64,000 bases of DNA from Candidatus Aalborgicola lynettensis (lineage in GTDB: Bacteria > Pseudomonadota > Gammaproteobacteria > Burkholderiales > Burkholderiaceae_C). This document shows, piece after piece, positions 8,111 to 16,572 of this stretch. The translations under genes and the position numbers were made by a program. Under the pieces are notes generated by a model. It was not told where the DNA came from, did no database searches, and worked only from the letters and a program-made list of their open reading frames with translations. The stretch's first letter is position 1. Each line of letters opens with the position of its first letter. The DNA lies in NCBI GenBank assembly GCA_016719405.1, contig JADJZE010000018.1, positions 62,001 through 126,000 on the forward strand, read 5' to 3'.

Positions 8111-9280
8111 CTAACGGCAAAACACCGGCGTGTCCAGGCTGTCCCACGCTTGCCACACAGCCTCCACACTGGGGTGCGGGCTCTCGAACACGCTGAGCTG
8201 GCGGGTGATTTCGGTGGGGCCGGTGCGCCAGGCGGTGTCAAAGTTGTAGATTTGCACATGCGGCAGATCCAGCGCCACGGCGATGTGGCTCACGCCGCTG
8301 TCCACGCCAATCACACCGGCGCAGCGTGCCAGGGTGTCGGTGAGTGCGTCCAGCCCCAGCGTGGGCCAGACCCAGGCGTCGTTGAGCTGCTCGGCAATGG
8401 CGGCGCTGACCAGGCGCTCGGCGTCGTTGCCGTGCGGCAGAGCGACAGAAAACCCGCTGTGGTTGAGCCGCTGGCCCAGCGCCACCCAGTGCGCCAGCGG
8501 CCACTCCTTGTCGGCGCGCGAAGTGCCGTGCACCAGCGCCACCCAGGCTTTGCGCGGGGCAAACGGGTTGGCCGCCTGGCCCAGCGGGTCGGGGGCGCTG
8601 ACGGCCAGCGTGCCGCTTTGCAGGCGGTAGTGGTCGGGCCCGTCTGCGGTGTAACCCAGCGCCGCCGCACACAACAAACGCCCCCGCTGCACGGCGTGTA
8701 CGTGCGGTTCCATGGGCACGGCCACGTCGGCCACCCAGCGCGTGGGCGCCTCGTAACCGGAGCCGTCGGTCTGGTTACCCAGGCCATAGCGGCGCCCGGT
8801 TGCGCTGGTGCGTGCCAGCCAGGCTACCAGGGCCGATTTGGTGAGGCCCTGCAAATCAATCACCGCGTCGTAGGCCTCGCTGCGCAAAGCGTCTTTGAAC
8901 ACCCGCCACTCCTGGCGCGTTTGCTGCGAAAAAATGGACGTGCGCCAGCGGCGCAGGTCGCAGGGGATGACATGCCGCACCCCGGCACAGCGGGCCACCA
9001 GCGGCGCAAAGGCGCGCTCCACCACCCAGTCAATCTGCACGCCCGGCACCGCCAGCCGGATGTCTTGCACCGCGGGCATGGTGTGCACCACATCGCCCAG
9101 GGACGACAGTTTGACGATCAGCACCTTGGGCTCGGCCCCGCCCACACGGGCCAGCGGCATAGCCCCTTGCGTGGGAGCACGCTGGGCGGCCTTGACGGGC
9201 ACCACGGTGTCGGGCTGGGGAGCCGTTGGCTGCCAGTCGGGCGGCGCGTCGGCGTGTGTGCGTGTTTTCAGCAGACTCAA
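8111..9280 (-). CDS. waaC: Lipopolysaccharide heptosyltransferase I
   Basis: WaaC adds the first heptose to KDO2-lipid A. The 389-residue protein shows the GT9 N-terminal block KVLIVKLSSLGDVVHTMPAV, then DAVIDLQGLTKSALVAWLA, VALVHGTSRADKEWP and the donor-site motif GVIGVDSGVSHIAVALDLP. A 50-residue N-terminal extension before the first strand is poorly conserved in appearance, and a shorter start is possible. Its ATG overlaps the upstream mutase stop by 4 bp (ATGA), and waaA follows 8 bp downstream, so the three genes are one operon for LPS inner core synthesis. Confidence 0.93.
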   Translation of the reverse strand: MSLLKTRTHADAPPDWQPTAPQPDTVVPVKAAQRAPTQGAMPLARVGGAEPKVLIVKLSSLGDVVHTMPAVQDIRLAVPGVQIDWVVERAFAPLVARCAGVRHVIPCDLRRWRTSIFSQQTRQEWRVFKDALRSEAYDAVIDLQGLTKSALVAWLARTSATGRRYGLGNQTDGSGYEAPTRWVADVAVPMEPHVHAVQRGRLLCAAALGYTADGPDHYRLQSGTLAVSAPDPLGQAANPFAPRKAWVALVHGTSRADKEWPLAHWVALGQRLNHSGFSVALPHGNDAERLVSAAIAEQLNDAWVWPTLGLDALTDTLARCAGVIGVDSGVSHIAVALDLPHVQIYNFDTAWRTGPTEITRQLSVFESPHPSVEAVWQAWDSLDTPVFCR

Positions 9281-10659
9281 TGCGCGGCCTCGGAAAAATG
9301 CGCGTCGGGCTTAACCTGGCGCAGCAGGGCCAGCATGTCGGCCTGAATGCGCTCCAGCGCCGCAGCGGTGTGGCCTTCAAAACGCAGCACCAGCACCGGC
9401 GTGGTGTTGGAGGCACGGATCAGGCCAAAACCATCGGGCCAGTCCACGCGCACGCCGTCGATGGTGTTCACCACAGCGGGCAACGCAAAAGCGGCCTTGG
9501 CCACCAGTTGCTCCACCACGCTGTGCGGCTCGCCCTCGGCGCACTGCACGTTGAGCTCGGGCGTGGAAAAGCTGGTGGGCAAGGCGTTGAGCAACACACC
9601 GGCATCGGGCGCGCGGCTCACAATTTCCAGCAGGCGGCAACCGGCATAGGTGCCGTCGTCAAAGCCATACCAGCGTTCTTTGAAGAAGATGTGGCCGCTC
9701 ATCTCGCCGCCCAGGGGCGAATTGATTTCGCGCATCTTGGCCTTGATGAGGGAATGGCCGGTCTTGAACATCAGGGCTTTGCCACCAGCGGCCTCAATGG
9801 TGGGCGCCAGGCGCTGCGAGCATTTCACGTCAAACAAAATGGTGCCGCCCGGCACGCGCGAGAGCACGTCTTGCGCAAACAGCATCATCTGGCGGTCGGG
9901 GTAGATGTTGTTGCCGTCTTTGGTGACGATGCCCAGGCGGTCGCCGTCGCCGTCAAAGGCCAGGCCCAATTCGGCGTCACCACTTTTGAGTGCCGCCATC
10001 AGGTCACGCAGGTTTTCGGGCTTGCTGGGGTCGGGGTGGTGGTTGGGGAAATTGCCATCGACCTCGCTGAACAGCTCCGTCACCTCGCAGCCAATGGCGC
10101 GCAGAATGGCGGGGGCCGACGCGCCGGCAATGCCGTTGCCGCAATCGACCACGATTTTGATGGGCCGGGCCAGTTGGATGTCGCCCACAATGCGGGCCGT
10201 GTAATCGGCCAGCACGTCCACGCTGCGCCGGCTGCCGCCGCTTTGCAGCACCCAGCTATCAAGCTCCATGGTGCGGCGCAGGGACTGGATGTCGTCGCCA
10301 TAAATGGCACGCCCGCCCAGCACCATCTTGAAGCCGTTGTAGTCCTTGGGGTTGTGGCTGCCGGTGACCTGGATGCCGCTGTTGCACAGGGTGCTGGCCG
10401 CAAAGTACAGCATGGGGGTGGTGACCATGCCCACATCAATGACGGCCACACCGGCATCCTGCAAACCGGCCATCAGCGCGTCGGCCAAACCAGGGCCGCT
10501 CAGGCGCCCGTCACGCCCCACGGCCACCGTGCGTTCGCCCTGCTGCATGGCCATGGTGCCAAAGGCGCGACCCAGGCCACGGGCAACGTCTTCGTTGATG
10601 GTGCTGGGCACGATGCCCCGGATGTCGTAGGCTTTGAAAATGCTGGGTGAGAGTTGCAT
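9277..10659 (-). CDS. Phosphomannomutase/phosphoglucomutase
   Basis: The 460-residue alpha-D-phosphohexomutase interconverts hexose 1- and 6-phosphates, supplying sugar nucleotides for LPS and exopolysaccharide. All four active-site loops are visible: phosphoserine loop VTGSHNPKDYNGFK (about residue 102), Mg loop FDGDGDRLGIV (about 232), sugar loop GGEMSGHIFF, and phosphate loop RASNTTPVLVLRFEG near the C-terminus. It resembles AlgC/ManB-type bifunctional enzymes. It is the first gene of the operon with waaC (4-bp overlap). Confidence 0.93.
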   Translation of the reverse strand: MQLSPSIFKAYDIRGIVPSTINEDVARGLGRAFGTMAMQQGERTVAVGRDGRLSGPGLADALMAGLQDAGVAVIDVGMVTTPMLYFAASTLCNSGIQVTGSHNPKDYNGFKMVLGGRAIYGDDIQSLRRTMELDSWVLQSGGSRRSVDVLADYTARIVGDIQLARPIKIVVDCGNGIAGASAPAILRAIGCEVTELFSEVDGNFPNHHPDPSKPENLRDLMAALKSGDAELGLAFDGDGDRLGIVTKDGNNIYPDRQMMLFAQDVLSRVPGGTILFDVKCSQRLAPTIEAAGGKALMFKTGHSLIKAKMREINSPLGGEMSGHIFFKERWYGFDDGTYAGCRLLEIVSRAPDAGVLLNALPTSFSTPELNVQCAEGEPHSVVEQLVAKAAFALPAVVNTIDGVRVDWPDGFGLIRASNTTPVLVLRFEGHTAAALERIQADMLALLRQVKPDAHFSEAAH

Positions 10660-11062
10660 ACCGTTATTCCTGTGCGAATAGTCGATGGCAGGGGCATCTT
10701 TTATGCCTTTGCCGGAGTTTGCGATTGTAGGTGGGCCTTGGGCCGAGGTGCCCCCAGCGACAGTCGGAGGCGACCCGTTCTGACCAACTCCAGTGCTGCG
10801 GTTGCCGTTGGTGGTGACAGGGTTTGGGATATGGGCCCCCGCCTCATACTGTCAAATGCCCAGAAATCGGCGGGGACCCATACCCCAAACCCTGCTGGGT
10901 GGCGCTGTAGAAAACATGACGAGAACCCGACTGGGTTAGGTGTCGGGTCCGCAGCAGCTGCCGGACACAAATACCCGCTAATGGAAAGTCCAATTTTGTG
11001 GCACTCGCAGGCCACCAAGCAAAACGGGAGCCGCAGCCCCCGTTAATTCAAGTCGTAGCGTA
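10660..11062. other. Intergenic region with long inverted repeat
   Basis: This 403-bp gap lies between two leftward genes, downstream of the second PEP-CTERM gene. It contains a 24-bp imperfect inverted repeat (10818-10894) and a smaller ACCCGAC/GTCGGGT repeat near 10925-10950. A 105-codon frame here has no recognisable features and was not called. Confidence 0.55.
10818..10894. repeat. 24-bp inverted repeat, 22/24 matched
   Basis: Arm 10818-10841 (begins CAGGGTTTGGG) pairs with 10871-10894 (ends CCCAAACCCTG) with two mismatches and a 29-bp spacer. No T-run. It may be a REP-like element or the 3' hairpin of the PEP-CTERM gene 2 transcript. Confidence 0.7.
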
Positions 11063-11758
11063 TTAGGCTTGCTTGGCCTTGCGTCTGCGTGCCACAGCAC
11101 CCATCACACCAAGACCGGCCAGCAACATGGCATAAGACTCTGGCTCTGGAACTTGCGGAACTGGAACATTACCGGCCTGGAACGCGCCGCCAAGAGCCCA
11201 CTGGGAAGCTCCTGCTTTGATCGAGGCATTCAAGCTCGATATGGCATTACTGTTCAAGCTAATCGCACGAAACTGGTTAGAGTCCGTGGCACTTTGGAAG
11301 AAGCTATACCCATAGCCGCTTCCGGATCCTAGGTCATTGAAAGCCGCGACCCCACCGGTGCCAGCAACAAGGCTGCTAATCGGCGTATCAACATCATTCA
11401 GGTAATAGTTACCCGATGTGAGAGTCACACTGTAAGAATAGAGAGAAAAGGTTGCAGAAGTGACCGGGGTATTCAACCCGTGAATATCAAATACAAACCA
11501 GTTGCGGTATTCGCCAGAATTTCCGCAAGAGGTGCAAGAACCCACGATGTAATTTTGATTGGTAGGGTTGTGCGTACCGTTCTGAAAATACCAACCCGAG
11601 TCAACAAGATTCAAAGAGGTCGACCCATTGACGGTAACCTGATTGCCTGAATTAAATACGCTGTAACCAAAAATGTATTGGTCAGCAGCATTTGCGGAAT
11701 GCACCGCAAAAAATGAGCACGCGATAGCCAGCGCCGCATTGAGTGCACGTTTGTTCAT
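11063..11758 (-). CDS. PEP-CTERM sorting domain protein 2
   Basis: The 231-residue protein has a signal peptide (to about HSANA, residue 24) and a C-terminal VPEPESYAM, hydrophobic helix LLAGLGVMGAV and ARRRK, nearly identical to the anchor of the first PEP-CTERM protein in this window. The body is rich in Ser, Gly, Asn and Tyr (GSCTSCGNSGEYRNWFVFD, TFSLYSYSVTL) and looks like a beta-sandwich surface domain; no named family is assigned. The two proteins differ outside the tail, as expected for exosortase substrates. The gene is visibly AT-richer than its surroundings. Confidence 0.83.
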   Translation of the reverse strand: MNKRALNAALAIACSFFAVHSANAADQYIFGYSVFNSGNQVTVNGSTSLNLVDSGWYFQNGTHNPTNQNYIVGSCTSCGNSGEYRNWFVFDIHGLNTPVTSATFSLYSYSVTLTSGNYYLNDVDTPISSLVAGTGGVAAFNDLGSGSGYGYSFFQSATDSNQFRAISLNSNAISSLNASIKAGASQWALGGAFQAGNVPVPQVPEPESYAMLLAGLGVMGAVARRRKAKQA

Positions 11759-11839
11759 AGTAGTAGGCCTTTTTCAGTAGTTAATTGACCTGCACAAAGC
11801 AGGCTGATCCATTATTCTCTCTGCTAGCCAATGCCTCAA

Positions 11840-11855
11840 TAGTCCAAACGGACTA
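11840..11855. promoter_or_regulatory. Palindrome upstream of PEP-CTERM gene 2
   Basis: TAGTCC, AAAC, GGACTA: perfect 6-bp arms, 82 bp upstream of the start of PEP-CTERM gene 2. Possible regulator site. Confidence 0.35.
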
Positions 11856-11984
11856 ATCCGCGGTGCTTCAAAAGCCAGTTGGGGCTTTGGCGTGACCTTG
11901 ATCTCGTTCTTCCTTGCAGAGATAGGTGATAAAACCCAGATTGCAACAGTCGCATTGGCTGCGCATTATGGAGCGCTGTTAATG

Positions 11985-12021
11985 GCGCTCTAAAAGCGCG
12001 GGGAAATGGCTTTTAGCGCGC
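11985..12021. repeat. 13-bp inverted repeat
   Basis: GCGCTCTAAAAGC and GCTTTTAGCGCGC pair at 12 of 13 positions around an 11-bp spacer. No flanking gene end explains it. Confidence 0.5.
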
Positions 12022-12198
12022 TTTGAGTTGAATATTTTGAGGAATTGGATGTCGGCTTTAGAACAAGCAGATCGCACACTTGGATGACCGGTAATGGCCT
12101 GATGCGGGTATACGATTTCAGCACCAATCTCATCGCTAATACGCCAGTGGCAACGCGGAATCTTAAGTGCCAAATAGACCGCTAACCCTCGTAGAACC

Positions 12199-12230
12199 TG
12201 CGCAAGCAGCTATAAAAACAGTAGCATTCG
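12199..12230 (-). repeat. Dispersed AGCAGCTAT repeat, copy 3
   Basis: Contains CTGCGCAAGCAGCTATAAAA and then AGTAGCATTCG. Intergenic, upstream of vapB. Confidence 0.7.
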
Positions 12231-12387
12231 TGACCCGGCGCAACGCCAAGCGCAGTTGGCCCTCAGCACTGCGTCAGCCCATGACCTTCAAGCGATGGCC
12301 AAGTGCGCAGTTCAATTCGCGATTGCTGGTGTGGTTTGGATTAAAAAAGGCTACCCTTTGGTACGCGCCAATTGGACTGCACCCGCA

Positions 12388-12414
12388 GTGCAATATACAA
12401 TCGCCATATAGCAC
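12388..12414. promoter_or_regulatory. vapBC operator candidate
   Basis: GTGCAATAT and ATATAGCAC are inverted with one mismatch and a 9-bp spacer, ending 17 bp before the vapB start. VapBC complexes typically autorepress at such a site; the assignment here is inference. Confidence 0.5.
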
Positions 12415-12431
12415 TTCGTAAGGAGATAGGC

Positions 12432-12665
12432 ATGTCAATCGGTACCGTTTTTATCAACAATCGCACCCAGGCCGTCCGCCTCCCGTTGGACGTGCGCCTG
12501 CCCGAGGGTATTCACAAGGTAGAAATACGCGCCAGGGGCAACGAGCGCATCATCGCCCCCCTTGGCCAAACCTGGGACAGCTTCTTCCTAGGCGGCCCCA
12601 CGGTGAGCGACGACTTCCTGTCCGAGCGCGCCAGCCAGCACCAGCCTGAGCGGGAAGCGCTCTGA
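12432..12665 (+). CDS. vapB: VapB antitoxin
   Basis: The 77-residue protein begins with the VapB swapped-hairpin (AbrB-like) signature MSIGTVFINNRTQAVRLP, which binds DNA as a dimer; the C-terminal half (WDSFFLGGPTVSDDFLSERA) is the usual toxin-wrapping tail. ATG at 12432 is set by AGGAGATAGG directly upstream. Its TGA overlaps the vapC ATG by one base, so the two are translationally coupled. It neutralises VapC and probably autoregulates the operon through the inverted repeat upstream. Confidence 0.92.
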   Translation: MSIGTVFINNRTQAVRLPLDVRLPEGIHKVEIRARGNERIIAPLGQTWDSFFLGGPTVSDDFLSERASQHQPEREAL

Positions 12666-13075
12666 TGCTGCGCTACCTGCTGGACACCAACATCGTTATC
12701 TACGTGTTGAAGCGGCGCCCCGTCGAGGTGCTGGCCACCTTCAACGCCAACGCCAGCCGCATGGCAATCTCCTCCATCACCTTGGCCGAATTAATGCACG
12801 GCGCGGAAAAGAGCAGCCGCGTGAGCGAGAACCTGTCCGCCATCGAGGATTTTTGCAGCCGCCTGGAAGTTCTTCCCTATGGCGCCAAGGCCGCTCAGCA
12901 CTACGGTGCCATCCGCGGCGCACTGGAAAAACTCGGCCAACCTATCGGGGTCAATGACCTGCACATTGCAGGCCACGCACGCAGCGAAGGCCTGGTGCTG
13001 GTAACAAACAATATGTCGGAATTCGTGCGAGTGCCTGGGCTCGAAGTGGAAAACTGGGTCCACCCCAGCCAGTAA
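12665..13075 (+). CDS. vapC: VapC PIN-domain ribonuclease toxin
   Basis: The 136-residue PIN-domain protein has the expected acidic active-site residues: Asp in LLDTNIVIY (about residue 7), Glu in TLAELMHGAE (about 42), Asp in GVNDLHIAGHA (about 98), and the NNMSEF motif near 117. VapC toxins of this type cleave specific RNAs, often initiator tRNA; the target here is not known. Length and arrangement match complete, active VapC. Coupled to vapB. Confidence 0.92.
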   Translation: MLRYLLDTNIVIYVLKRRPVEVLATFNANASRMAISSITLAELMHGAEKSSRVSENLSAIEDFCSRLEVLPYGAKAAQHYGAIRGALEKLGQPIGVNDLHIAGHARSEGLVLVTNNMSEFVRVPGLEVENWVHPSQ

Positions 13076-13389
13076 GCTGCATCGTGATCTGATTGCCGCA
13101 CATTAGTGGTGGTTTGAATGCGCGCCACCACCGCCAGGCGCGCGCGGGGCGGATGTCGGGGGCGATTTCGGAACCGCAGGTTCACCGCCACGGCGGGGCG
13201 GGGGGGCGCGGCGGCGGGCCCCCCCCCCCCGGGGGGGGGGGGGGGGGGGTGAGCCCCGGCATCCACGCCACGGCACGCGCCGGGTCGAACCCCACCAGCA
13301 CCCCATCAGGGAGCGCAAAAGAAGCTGCCACCCCAGCCACAGGTCCGAAAACGGCTATTCCCAACCGCCCCGCTGCGTATCATTGCCCC
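13076..13389. other. GC-extreme intergenic region
   Basis: This 314-bp stretch separates vapC from the Ada-AlkA gene. It contains a run of 12 C followed by 19 G (13219-13249) inside a wider G/C-rich block. The Ada-AlkA frame stays open through this region, but its translation there is low-complexity and not protein-like. Confidence 0.6.
13219..13249. repeat. C12-G19 homopolymer tract
   Basis: Twelve C residues (13219-13230) are followed directly by nineteen G residues (13231-13249). This is self-complementary and prone to slippage, so its length may be an assembly artefact or a phase-variable tract. Confidence 0.8.
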
Positions 13390-15024
13390 ATGCTAGCCGC
13401 CACCGTCCCCGCCAACCCGCAGTCCGCGTCCACCGCAGACGACGCCTGTTACCTGGCGCTCAAAGCACGGGACGCGCGGTTTGACGGCCACTTTTTCACC
13501 GGCGTCACCTCCACCGGCATTTATTGCCGCCCGGTGTGCCGGGTGCGCACGCCCCAGCGCGCCAACTGCCGCTTTTTTGCCCTGGCGGCGCAGGCTGAAG
13601 CGGCGGGTTTTCGGCCCTGCCTGCGTTGCCGCCCCGAACTGGCTCCGCACGCCGTGGGCCCCACCGCCGGTGCGGATGCCAAAGCTTGGTCCACCCAGGA
13701 TGCGTCGCAGATTCTGGCCCGGCAGGCGGCCCAGTTGTTGGACAACCCCGAGCCCTGGAGCGACGGCCCGCCCAGCATGACTGCGCTGGCAGACCGTCTG
13801 GGCGTGAGCACGCGCCATGTGCGGCGCATTTTTGAGACCCATTGGGGCGTCTCGCCCTTGCAGTATGTGCAAACGCGGCGCCTGCTGGTGGCCAAGCAGT
13901 TGCTCACCGACACCCCCCTGCCCGTGGCCCAGGTGGCCCTGCTCAGTGGCTACGCCAGCGTGCGGCGCTTCAACACCGCCTTTGCAGAACACTACCGCAT
14001 GGAGCCCCGGGCCTTGCGCCAAAGCGCCAAAGCCCACACCCCGGCGCCAGCGGCTGCAAGCCATGCGGCACTGCGCCTGACCGCCGCCTACCGCCCGCCC
14101 TACGATGTAGACGCCATGCTGGCATTTTTTGCCGCACGGCAAATTCCCGGTGTGGAAAGCGTCGATGCCACACAGCGCAGCTTGGCCCGCACACTGTCTC
14201 TGACCGTGGGCAGCACCCCGCTGAGCGGCTGGGTGCAGATGCAGTTTGTGCCAGAGCGCCACCAGGTGGTGCTGCACATCAGCGCATCGCTGGCCGAGGC
14301 GCTGCCGCTGGTGCTGGCCCGGGTGCGCGCGCTGCTGGACCTGGACGCCGACCCGCACGCGATTCAAGAATGCCTGGGCGCCGACTTTCCCGACAGTGAA
14401 GGCCTGCGCGTGCCGGGCTGCCTGGACGGCTTTGAGCTGGCCGTACGCGCCGTGCTGGGCCAGCAAATCACCGTGCGTGCCGCCTGCACACTGGCCGCGC
14501 GCCTGGTGGAGCGTTATGGCCAGCCCCTCACAACACCCCTGCCGACGCTGGACCGCCTGTTCCCCACACCGCAGGCCCTGTGCCAGGCCACGCCCGACGA
14601 TCTGGGTGCGCTGGGCATCGTGCGCCAGCGCCAGGGCGCCATCGTGGCGCTGGCCCAGGCGGTGCACAGCGGTGCCCTGCAGCTGTACCCCGGAGCGCCC
14701 TTGGCCGACACCATGGCCGCGCTGCAAGCCCTGCCCGGCATTGGCCCGTGGACGGCGCACTACATTGCCATGCGCGCGCTGCGCTGGCCCGATGCGTTTC
14801 CGAGTGGCGATGTGGCCCTGCACAAGGCACTGGGTGTGCAAGACTGCGCCCACCCGCAGCGGGCCGCTGAAGCGGCATCCGAGCGCTGGCGCCCGTGGCG
14901 CAGCTACGCCGTGCTGCGCGCCTGGGCTCGGCTGGCCGACCCCGCTGCAACACCGACACCGCTCCGTACTGCGGCGGAGCCCACCGACCCCGCCACCAAT
15001 AGCCATCATTCGCTATCAAAATAA
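13390..15024 (+). CDS. Ada-type/AlkA fusion: methylation sensor and 3-methyladenine DNA glycosylase
   Basis: From ATG at 13390 the protein is about 544 residues. The N-terminal Ada zinc domain contains YCRPVCRVRTPQRANCRFF and CLRCRPE (four Cys). An AraC-type helix-turn-helix follows (LADRLGVSTRHVRRIFETH; VALLSGYASVRRFN). The C-terminal half is AlkA: AlkA_N, then the HhH-GPD motif LPGIGPWTAHYIAMRAL and the catalytic Asp in FPSGDVAL. It probably senses DNA phosphotriester methylation and also excises alkylated bases. ogt follows 42 bp downstream, forming an adaptive-response operon. The last codons and stop lie in a dispersed repeat copy. Confidence 0.9.
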   Translation: MLAATVPANPQSASTADDACYLALKARDARFDGHFFTGVTSTGIYCRPVCRVRTPQRANCRFFALAAQAEAAGFRPCLRCRPELAPHAVGPTAGADAKAWSTQDASQILARQAAQLLDNPEPWSDGPPSMTALADRLGVSTRHVRRIFETHWGVSPLQYVQTRRLLVAKQLLTDTPLPVAQVALLSGYASVRRFNTAFAEHYRMEPRALRQSAKAHTPAPAAASHAALRLTAAYRPPYDVDAMLAFFAARQIPGVESVDATQRSLARTLSLTVGSTPLSGWVQMQFVPERHQVVLHISASLAEALPLVLARVRALLDLDADPHAIQECLGADFPDSEGLRVPGCLDGFELAVRAVLGQQITVRAACTLAARLVERYGQPLTTPLPTLDRLFPTPQALCQATPDDLGALGIVRQRQGAIVALAQAVHSGALQLYPGAPLADTMAALQALPGIGPWTAHYIAMRALRWPDAFPSGDVALHKALGVQDCAHPQRAAEAASERWRPWRSYAVLRAWARLADPAATPTPLRTAAEPTDPATNSHHSLSK

Positions 15025-15032
15025 TAGCTGCC
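15008..15032 (-). repeat. Dispersed AGCAGCTAT repeat, copy 4 (end of Ada-AlkA gene)
   Basis: ATTCGCTATCAAAATAATAG then CTGCC: a shortened copy that provides the final Ser-Leu-Ser-Lys codons and TAA of the Ada-AlkA gene. Confidence 0.6.
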
Positions 15033-15066
15033 ACCGCACTCCTGACAAGGGCAAAGGCCAAAACAT

Positions 15067-15561
15067 ATGCAATTTCCCCCCACCCCCGTTCGCAGCACCC
15101 TACACAGCCCCTGGGGCCCCATGACGCTGGCGGCGCACGACACGGCCCTGGTCTGGGTCGGCTTTGACGGCCAAAAGCACGAAGTGGACACCCATGCCTG
15201 GCGGCTGGACCCCGGCCACCCCGTGCTGCGGCAGACCGCCGAGCAACTGCAGCAGTACTTTGCGGGTGAGCGCCACGACTTTGATATGGCGCTGGACCTT
15301 AGCTGCGGCACACCCTTTCAGCAGCGGGTCTGGCGCGCGCTGCTGGCCATTGGCCATGGCCAGACCTGCAGCTACGGCGCGGTCAGTCTGGCGCTGGGCC
15401 AAGCCAGTGCGGTGCGTGCGGTGGGTGGTGCCGTGGGGCGCAACCCCATCAGCATCATCGTGCCCTGCCACCGGGTGCTGGGCGCCAAGGGCAGCCTGAC
15501 CGGCTATGCTGGGGGGCTGGAGCGCAAGATCGCCCTGCTTGAACTGGAGAGCCGCCCTTGA
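15067..15561 (+). CDS. ogt: Methylated-DNA-protein-cysteine S-methyltransferase
   Basis: The 164-residue suicide enzyme removes O6-methyl groups from guanine. The acceptor-Cys motif IIVPCHRVLG is present, preceded by the helix-turn-helix region (TCSYGAVSLALGQASAVRAVGGAVGRNP), here seen as blocks GAVSLALGQ and RAVGGAVGRNP, and followed by GYAGGLERK. It lies directly behind the Ada-AlkA fusion, so both are probably induced by alkylation damage. The last bases overlap the TTG start of the EamA exporter. Confidence 0.93.
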   Translation: MQFPPTPVRSTLHSPWGPMTLAAHDTALVWVGFDGQKHEVDTHAWRLDPGHPVLRQTAEQLQQYFAGERHDFDMALDLSCGTPFQQRVWRALLAIGHGQTCSYGAVSLALGQASAVRAVGGAVGRNPISIIVPCHRVLGAKGSLTGYAGGLERKIALLELESRP

Positions 15562-16571
15562 CCCCTGCCACACCACCGAGCGCCAGCCCCACGGCCGCGC
15601 CATCTGCACGGGGCGCCGCAACCCCAACCCCACACGCTACACCACCCGGCGCCCTGCGCGCGGTCACCACCTCTGCCGCCGCTTCCGGCTGGGTGGTCGA
15701 TTTTGTGTTGCTGGCGGCGATATGGGGCTCGTCCTTTATGTTCATGCGCATCGGTACGCTGGAGTGGGGGGCCGTGGTCACCGCCGGGTTGCGGGTGGGC
15801 ATTGCGGCGCTGTTTTTGCTGCCGCTGTTGGCACTGCAGGGCCAGACCGCCGTGCTGCGCCAGCACTGGAAGATGACCTTTGCCGTGGGCGTGCTGAACT
15901 CGGCCCTGCCCTTTGTGTGTTTTACCTATGCGCTCCAAATCATCAGCACCGGTTTGTCGTCCATTTTGAACGCCACGGTGCCGCTGTTTGGCGCCGTGAT
16001 TGCCTGGGTGTGGCTCAAAGACCGGCTCAGCCCCGCCCGCGTGGTGGGCCTGCTGATTGGTTTCCTGGGCGTGGCCCTGCTGGCCTGGGACAAGGCCAGT
16101 TTCAAACCCGACGCCAGCGGCAATGCAACCGGCTGGGCGGTGCTGGCCTGCCTGCTGGCCTGCCTGTGTTACGGCATATCGGCCAGCGTGACCAAGCGCT
16201 ACATGGCAGGCCTGCCCTCCCTGGTGTCGGCCACCGGAAGCCAGGTTGGCGCAGCATTGGCGTTGGCGCCACTGACGCTGTGGTTCTGGCCCGACCATGC
16301 GGTGTCCGCCAAAGCCTGGCTGGCCGTGGTGGCGCTGGGGGTGTTGTGTTCGGGGGTGGCTTACATCCTGTACTTCCGCATCATTGAGCGGGCCGGTCCG
16401 GCGCGGGCGCTCTCCGTCACGTTTGCCATTCCGGTGTTTGCGGTGTTGTACGGCGTGGCCTTGCTGGGCGAGGTGGTCACACCATGGATGCTGGGCTGTG
16501 CCGTGGTCATTGTCATCGGCACCAGCCTGTCGACCGGGCTGGTCGGTTCAAAAGGTCATAAAAACCAATAA
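15558..16571 (+). CDS. EamA/DMT family transporter
   Basis: The 337-residue inner-membrane protein has about ten hydrophobic helices arranged as two EamA repeats, for example LLAAIWGSSFMFMRIG and ALPFVCFTYALQIISTGLSSI in the first and VLACLLACLCYGISASVTKRY in the second. DMT family members export amino acids or other metabolites; the substrate is unknown. A TTG start overlapping the ogt stop is the only reasonable start and adds an Ala/Pro/Thr-rich tail of about 45 residues. It belongs to the alkylation-repair operon by overlap, but a functional link is uncertain. Confidence 0.82.
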   Translation: MTPATPPSASPTAAPSARGAATPTPHATPPGALRAVTTSAAASGWVVDFVLLAAIWGSSFMFMRIGTLEWGAVVTAGLRVGIAALFLLPLLALQGQTAVLRQHWKMTFAVGVLNSALPFVCFTYALQIISTGLSSILNATVPLFGAVIAWVWLKDRLSPARVVGLLIGFLGVALLAWDKASFKPDASGNATGWAVLACLLACLCYGISASVTKRYMAGLPSLVSATGSQVGAALALAPLTLWFWPDHAVSAKAWLAVVALGVLCSGVAYILYFRIIERAGPARALSVTFAIPVFAVLYGVALLGEVVTPWMLGCAVVIVIGTSLSTGLVGSKGHKNQ

Positions 16572-16572
16572 T

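Larger units (their letters stand above)
11759..12431. other. AT-richer intergenic region, 673 bp
   Basis: No supported gene. It holds a small palindrome TAGTCC-AAAC-GGACTA at 11840-11855 upstream of PEP-CTERM gene 2, a 13-bp inverted repeat with one mismatch at 11985-12021, a dispersed repeat copy (12199-12230) and the vapBC promoter/operator. Short frames at 11979-12173 (-) and 12167-12421 (+) lack family features. Confidence 0.55.

Noticed and set aside
10701..11018. 105-codon minus frame in the gap before the phosphohexomutase gene
   Set aside because: Spans a 24-bp inverted repeat, has no recognisable motif and low protein character.
11979..12173. 64-codon minus frame upstream of vapB
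   Set aside because: Too short, no ribosome site, no family resemblance; it also contains an inverted repeat arm.
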